Source of the DNA: Nitrosopumilus oxyclinae
GTDB taxonomy: Archaea; Thermoproteota; Nitrososphaeria; Nitrososphaerales; Nitrosopumilaceae
Reading direction: 5' to 3'
Assembly: GCF_013407165.1 (NCBI RefSeq)
Contig: NZ_CP026994.1
Coordinates: forward strand, 1,516,187 to 1,580,186
Length of the DNA: 64,000 bases
The notes below the pieces were generated by a model. That model was not told the origin of the DNA and did no database searches. It saw only the letters and a list, made by a program, of their open reading frames with translations. The position numbers were made by a program, and so were the translations under genes. Below, in pieces: positions 7,704 through 14,786 of the stretch (position 1 is the stretch's first letter; every line of letters begins with the position of its first letter).

Positions 7704-8181
7704 CTACTAAAGATTCGTGAACAAAATAATGAGTACGATTTTCTTCAGAATTTTTCATTATTTCTTTGTTAGAAGCCATTTTAGCTAAAGATTTTGAAAC
7801 ATCTAATGGACTAGCTGCCCATCCATATTCTCTAAGTTGTTGAACAGTTTCAGTAACTGTTCTAGGAGAATCAAAAAATTTACTTGTTTCTAAAATTCTT
7901 AGCTTTGATTTAATCTCATGAGATGTGATATATTTTGGTTCATTAAATTCAGGTTCATATGCTTCAGCATCATCTAAATATTCCAATCCAAACTGTGCTG
8001 GATGTTCTGCCGGAATTGATGATTGGGCAGTATCTGTTTCATAAACAATTTTAGCTTGATTTTCAGGTAAATGCTGAGAAATATCATCAATGATTTCTCC
8101 TAATGTTTGATTATCAACATAGAAATCTCTAGAGTCAACCTCAATTTCATTTTCACCTAGTTTGAGTTTAATTCTAGCCAT
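7696..8181 (-). CDS. Conserved-looking archaeal protein of unknown function
   Basis: A 161-aa soluble protein without signal or membrane segments. It opens with a beta-hairpin-like MARIKLKLGENEIEVDSRDF, continues with an acidic middle (about residues 66-82), and ends with a helical region (about 85-150) containing an HTH-like stretch, TVTETVQQLREYGWAASPLD, that resembles a winged-helix segment. Regulatory or protein-binding roles are possible. No catalytic motif seen. Confidence 0.55.
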   Translation of the reverse strand: MARIKLKLGENEIEVDSRDFYVDNQTLGEIIDDISQHLPENQAKIVYETDTAQSSIPAEHPAQFGLEYLDDAEAYEPEFNEPKYITSHEIKSKLRILETSKFFDSPRTVTETVQQLREYGWAASPLDVSKSLAKMASNKEIMKNSEENRTHYFVHESLVAN

Positions 8182-8310
8182 ACGATGATATCACCTATTT
8201 TTGATTTATTCTGGTAGCTCTAAGGAGCTTTAAGATTAGATCAAAACTTTTACACAATTTATTGTGATTTTTTCCCTCTCAGGTTAAATGCAAATTTTCA
8301 AAAACTAGTC

Positions 8311-8760
8311 ATGAAATCTTCAAAAAAAGCAGGCATAGTTGTTTTGTTTGTATTAGGCATGAGTATTTTTGGATATTCACAATATGCATCTGCTTCACAG
8401 ATCGGAGTAAGCATTAGTCAAAGTGAATTATTAAATGAAAACGATAAAGGCTCAAACTATAATATTGAATTGCAATTTGAAAATCCTTCATTGTTGATAT
8501 TAACTGCAGGAGAAACAGAATTCTTTCTAATTTCAAACGATGAAATTATTGGAAAAGGTAATCTTGAATCATTTACTTTACAGCCATTAGGTAGTAGTTT
8601 TGTAAAGGGAACATTTCATACAGATATTAATTCTGATGAATCTCATTCAGTGAAAATTTCAGGAGTAATAAAATACGATCTACTAGTTACATCAATAGAT
8701 GTTCCATTTGTATACTATCCAACAGAAGAACAAGCAAGAGAATTTATACATCAAAATTAA
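8311..8760 (+). CDS. Exported LEA14-like protein, function unknown
   Basis: A 149-aa protein with a signal peptide or anchor at residues 7-29 (KAGIVVLFVLGMSIFGYSQY, then ASAS). The body has the LEA type 2 pattern: alternating strands, IELQFENPSLLILTAGETEF with the conserved ENP, and a C-terminal SIDVPFVY strand. It resembles the protein at 2361-2855 in design. The gap to the PfkB kinase gene is only 11 nt, so they are probably co-transcribed. Role unknown. Confidence 0.6.
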   Translation: MKSSKKAGIVVLFVLGMSIFGYSQYASASQIGVSISQSELLNENDKGSNYNIELQFENPSLLILTAGETEFFLISNDEIIGKGNLESFTLQPLGSSFVKGTFHTDINSDESHSVKISGVIKYDLLVTSIDVPFVYYPTEEQAREFIHQN

Positions 8761-8771
8761 TTTCTCATTAT

Positions 8772-9665
8772 ATGCTTACTGTTTTTGGATCTACAGCACT
8801 AGATACCATTAGAACTCCAAAAAAAACATTAAAAAATGTTTTAGGTGGGGCAGCTACATTTGCAGCAATTTCAGCTAGTAATTTTGTAGATACAGGTCTA
8901 ATTGCAGTAGTTGGAAAAGATTTTCCCAAAGAACATCATAAAATTTTATCAAAACATCTTGATTTACAAGGATTGACTATCAAAAAAGGAAAAACATTTC
9001 GTTACGATGGAAAATACGATAATACACTTAGTACAAGATCAACATTAAAAACAGAATTAAATGTGTTAGCGGATTTTAAAGCAACTGTACCTGAAGCGTA
9101 TAAAAAATCTCAATTTGTATATCTTGCAAATAATGATCCAGAACAAAACACTTCTCTAATTAAAGAGTTTGATAATGTTAAATTTTCCATGTGTGATACA
9201 ATAGACTTTTGGATTTCTACTAAACGTGAGGCAGTAATTAAAATGATCAAAGCAGTTGATGCTGTTGTAATTAATGATGAAGAAGCTAAACTCCTAACAA
9301 AAGAATTCAATTTAATTAAATGTGCAAAAAAAATGATGCAATGGGGAGCAAAATATGTCATCATTAAGAAAGGGGAGCATGGTTCTTTGATGTTTTATGA
9401 TGATGTAATTTTTCCAACTGCAGGATTCTCTCTAGAAGATGTTGTAGATCCTACAGGTGCAGGGGATTCATTTGCAGGTGCAATGATTGGATACCTTGCA
9501 AGTAAAAAATCTACAAAGATATCTGATATCAAAAAGGCTGTAATTTATGGAAATGTTTTAGGATCATTTGCTGTAGAGAAATATGGTCTTGATGGATTAT
9601 TAAAAATAAAAAATGGCGATATTGAAAAACGTATCAAGACATATGAAAAAATGATTCGATTCTAA
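8772..9665 (+). CDS. PfkB-family sugar/nucleoside kinase
   Basis: A 297-aa ribokinase-fold kinase. GGAATFAAISA near residues 26-36 is the first PfkB signature and DPTGAGDSFAGAMIGYLA near 223-240 the second, containing the catalytic aspartate (GAGD). The TxKxGxxG-like VIIKKGEHGS lies at about 196-205. The phosphorylated substrate cannot be read from sequence. It is the last core-type gene before the repeat-rich left end of the element. Confidence 0.88.
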   Translation: MLTVFGSTALDTIRTPKKTLKNVLGGAATFAAISASNFVDTGLIAVVGKDFPKEHHKILSKHLDLQGLTIKKGKTFRYDGKYDNTLSTRSTLKTELNVLADFKATVPEAYKKSQFVYLANNDPEQNTSLIKEFDNVKFSMCDTIDFWISTKREAVIKMIKAVDAVVINDEEAKLLTKEFNLIKCAKKMMQWGAKYVIIKKGEHGSLMFYDDVIFPTAGFSLEDVVDPTGAGDSFAGAMIGYLASKKSTKISDIKKAVIYGNVLGSFAVEKYGLDGLLKIKNGDIEKRIKTYEKMIRF

Positions 9666-9695
9666 AATTAAGCTTTCCCTCTTTTTACGCATAAC

Positions 9696-9728
9696 ATCTG
9701 ACAAAAAGTGTCAGATAGAGTGTCAGAT
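9696..9728. repeat. TGTCAGAT repeat cluster at the left end of the element
   Basis: Three copies of TGTCAGAT within 33 bp. ATCTGACA (9696-9703) and TGTCAGAT (9709-9716) form an inverted repeat with a 5-nt spacer. The third copy (9721-9728) repeats AGTGTCAGAT with a 12-bp offset. The same word, inverted, occurs at 19005-19014 by the integrase gene. Recombinase arm sites or a repressor operator are both possible. Confidence 0.7.
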
Positions 9729-9755
9729 TGTATAATTTCTAACAATAAACAATAC

Positions 9756-9930
9756 TGTAGGCACTACAATCTCTACACATTATTTTTCTACACGTTATAG
9801 TCGATAAACTAAATTTCCAAAAGTGTAGGCATTACAAATTCTACATTCTCTACATCTGCCCCTACACTGTCTCTACATTCTCTACAACATGCTTTGCAGT
9901 GCCTACACAATTGTTTTTGTAGTGCCTACA
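9756..9930. repeat. Four 13-bp near-palindromes TGTAGGCACTACA plus CTCTACA runs
   Basis: TGTAGGCACTACA at 9756-9768 and TGTAGGCATTACA at 9824-9836 are followed by the reverse-complement form at 9895-9907 (TGCAGTGCCTACA) and 9918-9930 (TGTAGTGCCTACA). Between and after them, CTACA recurs many times, often as TTCTCTACA, up to about 9965. This fills the roughly 335-bp non-coding stretch 9666-10000. Iteron-like replication or partition sites, or multiple protein-binding sites, would look like this. Confidence 0.7.
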
Positions 9931-10015
9931 TTCTCTACTGGAAAAGGTCTTGTTAATCTCTACATTGTAATTCATTAGAATTCCTTATCAATCTAATAAT
10001 TTGGAATTAGTTGTA

Positions 10016-10687
10016 ATGAAAAGTGTAAACGTCCTCTTTGTGATTAGTACTATTCTTGTCCCGTTACTTTTAATTTCATTAAACTATGGAGCCATTTCTG
10101 ATTTTTACTCTTACTCTGTTCCTCTGAACAGCCTTGTAGTTGACATTTATACATTCACTGATGATCCTGACAAATTTCAGAAAACACTGGACAAGAAAGA
10201 TTCCACCTGCTTTACAACTTTGAATGACAATTTCTTTTGCTATGAATACCCGCGAGTTTATGAGGATTCTGCCATATCCTATGTTCGAGGAGTTTCGGGA
10301 ATTGATGGTGAGTTGCACTTTGATCCTATTGAGAAAGGCGTATCCTATTTTACAATGAAGAACATGACAGTGATTTCAGGTGATACTGCACTTGTAACAC
10401 TTGCAGACAAGGATTATCGAGTTGGAAACTCTGAAAGAACAGATTATGAGATTACTGATGACTTTGAGTTCTCTGCTGTCTTGGAAAAATTTGATGTGTT
10501 TATTGCAAAATGCAATAACTATGAGGGGACAAGTGTAACTCTGGTACAGTATCTTGGCGTGGTTACTCTGGAGGACAAAGATTACTTTGCAACATGGCAT
10601 ACTCCTGCATCATCAAATGTCGGTGTTGCGTGCAACTACCCCGAGATCATAGAGCATAGCATGAAACATGACTTTGGAGATATGTAA
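10016..10687 (+). CDS. Exported or membrane-anchored protein of unknown function (element cargo)
   Basis: From the ATG at 10016 the product is 223 aa (a TTG at 10001 is also in frame). Residues about 4-24 form a hydrophobic signal/anchor (VLFVISTILVPLLLISLNYG). The rest is an extracellular domain with four or five cysteines (CFTTL, FFCYEY, KCNNY, ACNY), which could form disulfides. No family recognised. The next ORF starts 2 nt after its stop, so they form a pair. Codon choice is less A/T-biased than in neighbouring core genes. Confidence 0.6.
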   Translation: MKSVNVLFVISTILVPLLLISLNYGAISDFYSYSVPLNSLVVDIYTFTDDPDKFQKTLDKKDSTCFTTLNDNFFCYEYPRVYEDSAISYVRGVSGIDGELHFDPIEKGVSYFTMKNMTVISGDTALVTLADKDYRVGNSERTDYEITDDFEFSAVLEKFDVFIAKCNNYEGTSVTLVQYLGVVTLEDKDYFATWHTPASSNVGVACNYPEIIEHSMKHDFGDM

Positions 10688-10688
10688 A

Positions 10689-10856
10689 ATGAAAACAATT
10701 TATCTAATCTCAGTTGTCTTGGTTCTGATATTTGGAGGCCTGTGGGTGATTGTGGGCGGTGCTGCAAATACAATACTGTGCACATATTTTTGGACTATCG
10801 CTATACCTGACCAAGAAGTCTTCATGTTTCCTGATTTTGAGAATTGTGGTAGATAA
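10689..10856 (+). CDS. 55-aa single-pass membrane protein
   Basis: Starting at ATG 10689, directly after the stop of the preceding gene, the product opens MKTIYLISVVLVLIFGGLWV, a long hydrophobic helix, and ends in a short tail with two cysteines (one at ILC, one at ENC). The tight spacing argues for co-expression with the 223-aa exported protein. It could be a partner or lipoprotein-like small protein. The frame is open upstream into the previous gene, but the ATG at 10689 is the natural start. Confidence 0.5.
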   Translation: MKTIYLISVVLVLIFGGLWVIVGGAANTILCTYFWTIAIPDQEVFMFPDFENCGR

Positions 10857-10865
10857 AAATGAAAA

Positions 10866-11858
10866 CTAGACTTTTGACAATTCCTTTACCGCCTGTCTAT
10901 GTGATCCATCAGGATTAATCAAAAAATTCCAACTGTCAAAATCATCTGTATAGTTCTTGTAACCATATCTCCAAACCATACAACCTGAATATCCTAAATC
11001 TTTTGAATTTTTGAGGAATGCTTTGATTGTCTTTTTTTGTAAATTTTCATTATTATCTTGAGATTCTTGTCCACATTCACCAATTATGCATGGTTTTGAT
11101 AGTCCTAATTCTTGGTATGATGGTAAATTTCCTGCATCATTATATCTGTGAAAATCAAAAAAGTCAATTGATTGTTCTATCTCTTCTTTGAATTTCTTTA
11201 CTGTGTTGCTTTCCTGAAATCCACATGATACTCTGTGTCCTGTCTTTTGTTTTATCTGAGTACATGCATCATTGATGTACTGAATGATTTGAGGCCAATG
11301 GATATTTGTAGATACACTTCTGTCATTGAATATTTTTTCATGCTCTATTCCTTCTGGCTCATTAATTACATCTACTGCCCAAACTGATTTTTTTATTATC
11401 TCATCATTTAGCAATTCAATAACTGCATCAAGAAAGGTCTGGCGTTTTTGCTGAGTTGTTATAATTCCATTAATCATATCTGCATAATGTTCTCTGAATT
11501 GTTTTACACCCTCATCTGTAATTGCCCATGTATCCATAAGACAAAAATAAAATTTCACATCATACTTTTGTGCAATGGTACATGCATCACGCAAGTTATG
11601 CCAAAAGTCAGTTGTAATTCCCAAAACAGTTCCAATTGGACCAAATGACAGCCCCTCAAATCTCTCAAAGAGCCATAATCTTACCACTTTGACTCCCATC
11701 TCTGAAATGTCCTTGATTATTTCCTCAAATTCTTTTGAATTATACGCTACTGGGATATGGTCTCCATTGTCATGGTCTCTAGTTGAGTTTGTTCCAAAGT
11801 CATGATCATACTGTGTTCCTACCCATGCAAGATTGATTCCTACTGTAAATTCTGTCAT
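10866..11858 (-). CDS. GH5-like TIM-barrel glycoside hydrolase
   Basis: A 330-aa protein with the layout of clan GH-A cellulase/mannanase-type enzymes. GINLAWVGTQYDHDFG opens the barrel, VKVVRLWLFERFEG is the strand-2 region, VINEPEG at about residues 164-170 holds the acid/base glutamate, and IGECGQES near 257-264 the nucleophile glutamate. No signal peptide is visible, so it may be cytoplasmic or handled by the membrane proteins encoded upstream. It is the last gene of a four-gene operon and overlaps the preceding gene by 4 bp. Substrate unknown. Confidence 0.75.
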   Translation of the reverse strand: MTEFTVGINLAWVGTQYDHDFGTNSTRDHDNGDHIPVAYNSKEFEEIIKDISEMGVKVVRLWLFERFEGLSFGPIGTVLGITTDFWHNLRDACTIAQKYDVKFYFCLMDTWAITDEGVKQFREHYADMINGIITTQQKRQTFLDAVIELLNDEIIKKSVWAVDVINEPEGIEHEKIFNDRSVSTNIHWPQIIQYINDACTQIKQKTGHRVSCGFQESNTVKKFKEEIEQSIDFFDFHRYNDAGNLPSYQELGLSKPCIIGECGQESQDNNENLQKKTIKAFLKNSKDLGYSGCMVWRYGYKNYTDDFDSWNFLINPDGSHRQAVKELSKV

Positions 11859-12259
11859 GTTACCATCACATATGCCAAAAATATTACCAGTATTGCAAAA
11901 ATAACTACTCCTATCTGAGTGCTTTCCTTAAAGTGCTTAGAGCCATATGCAAACGGATGACCCATAGTGACTTCTCCCCTGTGTGTCTCTACTATCTGTC
12001 TCCATTCAGCAATGATGAATCCAAATCCTGCACCAACAAGGGCTGACCATACAATTGATAGTGGTATGGAGAATTCTTTTGATACAAAAATTAATGCAAT
12101 TGCAACTATGATGAGTTCCAGTCCAAAATGATAGTGCTCGTGGTTTACAAGTACTCCTTTCTCATATTTGCTAAATGATGGCTTTACCCACCAATACGTG
12201 TCTAGAAGAAATGATCCAAAAGCACCAATAACAAAGAAGATTAAATCAAACTCTTGCAA
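11855..12259 (-). CDS. Four-helix membrane protein of unknown function
   Basis: A 134-aa membrane protein with four hydrophobic segments (about residues 5-25, 47-62, 66-85 and 112-132). The loops carry several histidines (HEHYHFG near 40-46, plus HPFAYGSKHF near 100), a pattern that could bind metal. The stop overlaps the start of the GH5-like gene (ATGA), and the CBS gene ends 2 nt upstream, so it is translationally coupled on both sides. No known family recognised. Confidence 0.6.
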   Translation of the reverse strand: MQEFDLIFFVIGAFGSFLLDTYWWVKPSFSKYEKGVLVNHEHYHFGLELIIVAIALIFVSKEFSIPLSIVWSALVGAGFGFIIAEWRQIVETHRGEVTMGHPFAYGSKHFKESTQIGVVIFAILVIFLAYVMVT

Positions 12260-12261
12260 TT

Positions 12262-12684
12262 CTAGTCTACCATTTCTTCAATGGCATCTTTTAGTTTGTT
12301 TTTGTTAATAATTCCATGATACTTTCCATCCTTGTCTACCAAAACCAAATTATCTATCTTATTAGCAATAATGAAATCTAAAACTTTTCTTACGTTGTCA
12401 TCTACTTTGATTGGATTGTAATGTATTCGTGTTTGAATATCTTTAATTAGATTAGATGTATTCAAAGTAATTTCATTTGATAAAATGTGAGTAATATCTG
12501 ATTTTGATACCACTTGAACAACCTTGTCATTTTGATCCTTAATTGCAAGAACTCCATACTTGTTATCCAAACTTTTTCCAGCTTCTGCTATTTTGATACT
12601 ATTTGGAACAGTAATGTCTGTCTTGTCAATGATATGATCTAATATCTTTCCAACAGTTTTTTCTTCGAATTTATTTAGTCTCAT
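12262..12684 (-). CDS. CBS-domain pair protein
   Basis: A 140-aa protein formed by two CBS motifs: TDITVPNSIKIAEAGKSLDN to about residue 70, and IHYNPIKVDDNVRKVLDFII to the end, with the second ending NLVLVDKDGKYHGIINKNKL-like. Such pairs bind adenosyl ligands and regulate partner proteins. It sits between two membrane-protein genes in a tight operon (4-bp overlap upstream, 2-nt gap downstream), so it may gate or sense for them. Confidence 0.8.
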   Translation of the reverse strand: MRLNKFEEKTVGKILDHIIDKTDITVPNSIKIAEAGKSLDNKYGVLAIKDQNDKVVQVVSKSDITHILSNEITLNTSNLIKDIQTRIHYNPIKVDDNVRKVLDFIIANKIDNLVLVDKDGKYHGIINKNKLKDAIEEMVD

Positions 12685-13100
12685 TTATCCCACTCTAACC
12701 TTTTCAAGATGTCTTCTTTTTCACTTGATGGTTCTGTCTTAGAAGTGTATTGAGCAACAAGTAATGGCCATGTAATTCCCAACACAAATGACTGGATTGG
12801 AATAAAGTTTGGCAGTTCAGGTATCTGAAATACCGTGGCCACTGCACCTCCTATCATTGCATATCCAAATGCACGTCCATAACCCAATTCCTGAAATTTT
12901 TTGTTTTGATTAAACTTGATGAAACCTAGTTTTGAGGCAACAAGATATGCTGTAGATCCTACTATTCCCATAATCACTGAACCTATAATTGCAGACAGAT
13001 TATTGGTATTTTGTATAAACCATTCATCAATCAACGTTGAGAAAATATTGGTTTGCAGAAAAATATTTGAGAGATAAAAAAATGTATGTTCAATTGGCAT
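12681..13100 (-). CDS. Membrane protein of unknown function, first gene of GH5-like operon
   Basis: A 139-aa protein with hydrophobic stretches at about residues 35-57, 75-92 and 100-116 and a charged C-terminal tail (SSEKEDILKRLEWDK). It is the first gene of the operon 13100-10866. A TTAATAATATG element about 25-30 nt upstream of the ATG would fit a leaderless promoter. The stop overlaps the CBS gene start by 4 bp. No family recognised. Confidence 0.55.
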   Translation of the reverse strand: MPIEHTFFYLSNIFLQTNIFSTLIDEWFIQNTNNLSAIIGSVIMGIVGSTAYLVASKLGFIKFNQNKKFQELGYGRAFGYAMIGGAVATVFQIPELPNFIPIQSFVLGITWPLLVAQYTSKTEPSSEKEDILKRLEWDK

Positions 13101-13171
13101 GTTGTTATATTCATATTTTCATATTATTAAGAGTCCTGCACAAATGTTTTAAGATATAACAGTATGAATAT

Positions 13172-13181
13172 CGTAATTACG
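13172..13181. promoter_or_regulatory. Palindrome CGTAATTACG in divergent intergenic region
   Basis: A perfect 10-bp palindrome between the GH5-like operon (minus) and the nuclease gene (plus). It is a possible operator for either, but a short palindrome in A/T-rich DNA may be chance. Confidence 0.25.
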
Positions 13182-13236
13182 CTTGTTCATAAAATCTAAA
13201 GTCATACTTAACTAGTAATACTATATTCCAAGAAAT

Positions 13237-14196
13237 ATGTTACATGAGAACATTGATGCCCAAACTGCAAAGGGAATTAAGGAACTGCGAAATAGAATCA
13301 AGGTTCCATCCTCCGTTGTTGATGAGAAAATAAATATTGCAACTTGGAACATTCGCGCCTTTGGAAAAAAGAAAAGAGACAAGGCATCAATTCATTACAT
13401 TGCTGAAGTATTATCCAATTTTGATCTAATTGCAATTACAGAACTTGCAGAAAACCTCAACGATCTAAAAAGAGTCATAGATGTTTTGGGGCCTTACTGG
13501 AAGGTTGTATTTTCAGACATTGCAATGGATAGAGGAGGAAATTCTGAGAGAATTGGTTATCTATATGACAAGAGAGTAGTTACATTCACTGGATTGGCAG
13601 CAGAAGCCGACCCATTTAGAAAAAAGAACAAAAAGACTGGAGAGTACGAGCCTGAGATTACTTGGTGGAGAAGCCCTTACTTGGCATCATTTCGTGCAGG
13701 ACGATTTGACTTTGTACTGCTAACTGCTCATATCCGATGGGGCAAAGGTGCAATTGACAGGTATGATCCCCTATTGCAACTTGCAGAATGGGTTGAGAAA
13801 AGACGCAAGTCAAAACATGTTGTAGACAAGGATATCATTGTAATGGGCGACTTTAACATCCCAAATGAAAAAAGCCCCCTCTATGATGCAATTACAACCT
13901 ATAATCTCCAAATGCCAAAATCCTTGCTAGGAAAACACGGGACAAATCTTGCAAAAAAGAAAAGATATGATCAAATTCTGTATTACAAGCGTCACACAAA
14001 AAACATCAATGATGAAGGTGGTGTAGTTGACTTTTACAAAAAGGATTTCAGGAAACTATATCCTAAAAAGAAATTCCCTGACATGGATAAAGAGTCATTC
14101 ACATATGAAATGTCTGACCATCTTCCTTTGTGGATTCAGCTGGATATCTGGACTGATGATGAGGAACTTGATCAGCTGATTCGAAAAAAATCCTAA
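13237..14196 (+). CDS. Endonuclease/exonuclease/phosphatase (DNase I-fold) family protein
   Basis: A 319-aa EEP-superfamily protein. The catalytic stations are in order: INIATWNIRAFG (Asn38), ITELAE (metal-binding Glu69), LLTAHIRWG (His in the centre), VMGDFNIPN (Asp/Asn near 205-207) and the terminal SDHLPLW (Asp-His near 294-295). It lacks a signal peptide and therefore likely acts in the cell as a nuclease. It lies in the element, divergent from the GH5-like operon. DNA, RNA or phospholipid substrates all occur in the superfamily. Confidence 0.87.
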   Translation: MLHENIDAQTAKGIKELRNRIKVPSSVVDEKINIATWNIRAFGKKKRDKASIHYIAEVLSNFDLIAITELAENLNDLKRVIDVLGPYWKVVFSDIAMDRGGNSERIGYLYDKRVVTFTGLAAEADPFRKKNKKTGEYEPEITWWRSPYLASFRAGRFDFVLLTAHIRWGKGAIDRYDPLLQLAEWVEKRRKSKHVVDKDIIVMGDFNIPNEKSPLYDAITTYNLQMPKSLLGKHGTNLAKKKRYDQILYYKRHTKNINDEGGVVDFYKKDFRKLYPKKKFPDMDKESFTYEMSDHLPLWIQLDIWTDDEELDQLIRKKS

Positions 14197-14242
14197 AATC
14201 TTCTGCTATACAGTTATTAGTATATGATTCTCATACAATATC

Positions 14243-14548
14243 ATGGGATTTCCATGGCTTGTTCTTTTAGCAATAGCCGCAGCTGCTGCAATACTTGTTG
14301 CAATTATTGCACTGTTTGGTTCTGGCTCTACTGGAACCATGCCACAGCAAGTCCAAGATGAGATTCGAGATACTTTATCTACATTGCAAAGCCCAAATGA
14401 TTCTGATTTTTGTTCTAATCTTGATGGTCACAAATTAAGATTGCAGACTTATCTTAACACACTAAGCAGTCTTACTAATGCACAAAAGGATACGATTCGT
14501 GACACAATAGAACAAATTGATAAAGCCAAAACGGCAGCAGACTGTTAA
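14243..14548 (+). CDS. 101-aa single-pass membrane protein
   Basis: An N-terminal hydrophobic segment (WLVLLAIAAAAAILVAIIAL, residues 5-24) is followed by a soluble helical domain of about 70 residues with two cysteines (FCSN and the terminal AADC) that may pair. Starts 46 nt after the EEP nuclease gene and may share its transcript. No family recognised. Confidence 0.5.
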   Translation: MGFPWLVLLAIAAAAAILVAIIALFGSGSTGTMPQQVQDEIRDTLSTLQSPNDSDFCSNLDGHKLRLQTYLNTLSSLTNAQKDTIRDTIEQIDKAKTAADC

Positions 14549-14573
14549 AAATAAAACTCTAACTTTCGAGATG

Positions 14574-14600
14574 GATCATTGATCTGAATGAATCATTCAT
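14574..14600. promoter_or_regulatory. Two adjacent palindromes, possible operator
   Basis: GATCATTGATC (14574-14584) and ATGAATCATTCAT (14588-14600) are odd-length perfect palindromes separated by 3 nt. They lie upstream of the OLD-like gene and its TATA element, at a distance compatible with regulation of that transcript. Confidence 0.35.
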
Positions 14601-14633
14601 GAATGTTATAAACAGAATTGACTATACCATACC

Positions 14634-14699
14634 ATGTCACAAAATGAATCATGGGAAGAATTACTTGGATTGTCATGGGTTATCATTGATGATGAATAG
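14634..14699 (+). CDS. Possible 21-aa leader peptide
   Basis: A tiny ORF, MSQNESWEELLGLSWVIIDD plus Glu, stops 87 nt before the preferred start of the OLD-like gene. The sequence is plausible as a peptide but far too short to be sure. It could be a leader ORF or chance. Confidence 0.2.
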   Translation: MSQNESWEELLGLSWVIIDDE

Positions 14700-14757
14700 T
14701 TAGTTGGAAAAGAGATTATTTTCCATATAATGTGGAAATACTACAACGGTGTTTATC

Positions 14758-14767
14758 TTTATAAAAG
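14758..14767 (+). promoter_or_regulatory. TATA element of the OLD-like gene
   Basis: TTTATAAAAG centred about 25 nt before the ATG at 14787 fits a leaderless archaeal promoter. It falls inside the longer open frame from 14730, arguing that translation begins at 14787. Confidence 0.5.
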
Positions 14768-14786
14768 TCTCCCAAAATATGAATAT

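Noticed and set aside
9696-9716. Inverted repeat after the PfkB gene as a bacterial-type terminator
   Set aside because: Arms of 8 bp without a following T-tract; archaeal termination relies on T-runs, and the arm sequence recurs at the far end of the element.
9756-9930. The CTACA-rich array as a CRISPR array
   Set aside because: Repeat units are 13 bp, vary in orientation and have irregular spacing (68, 71 and 23 bp), unlike CRISPR repeats.
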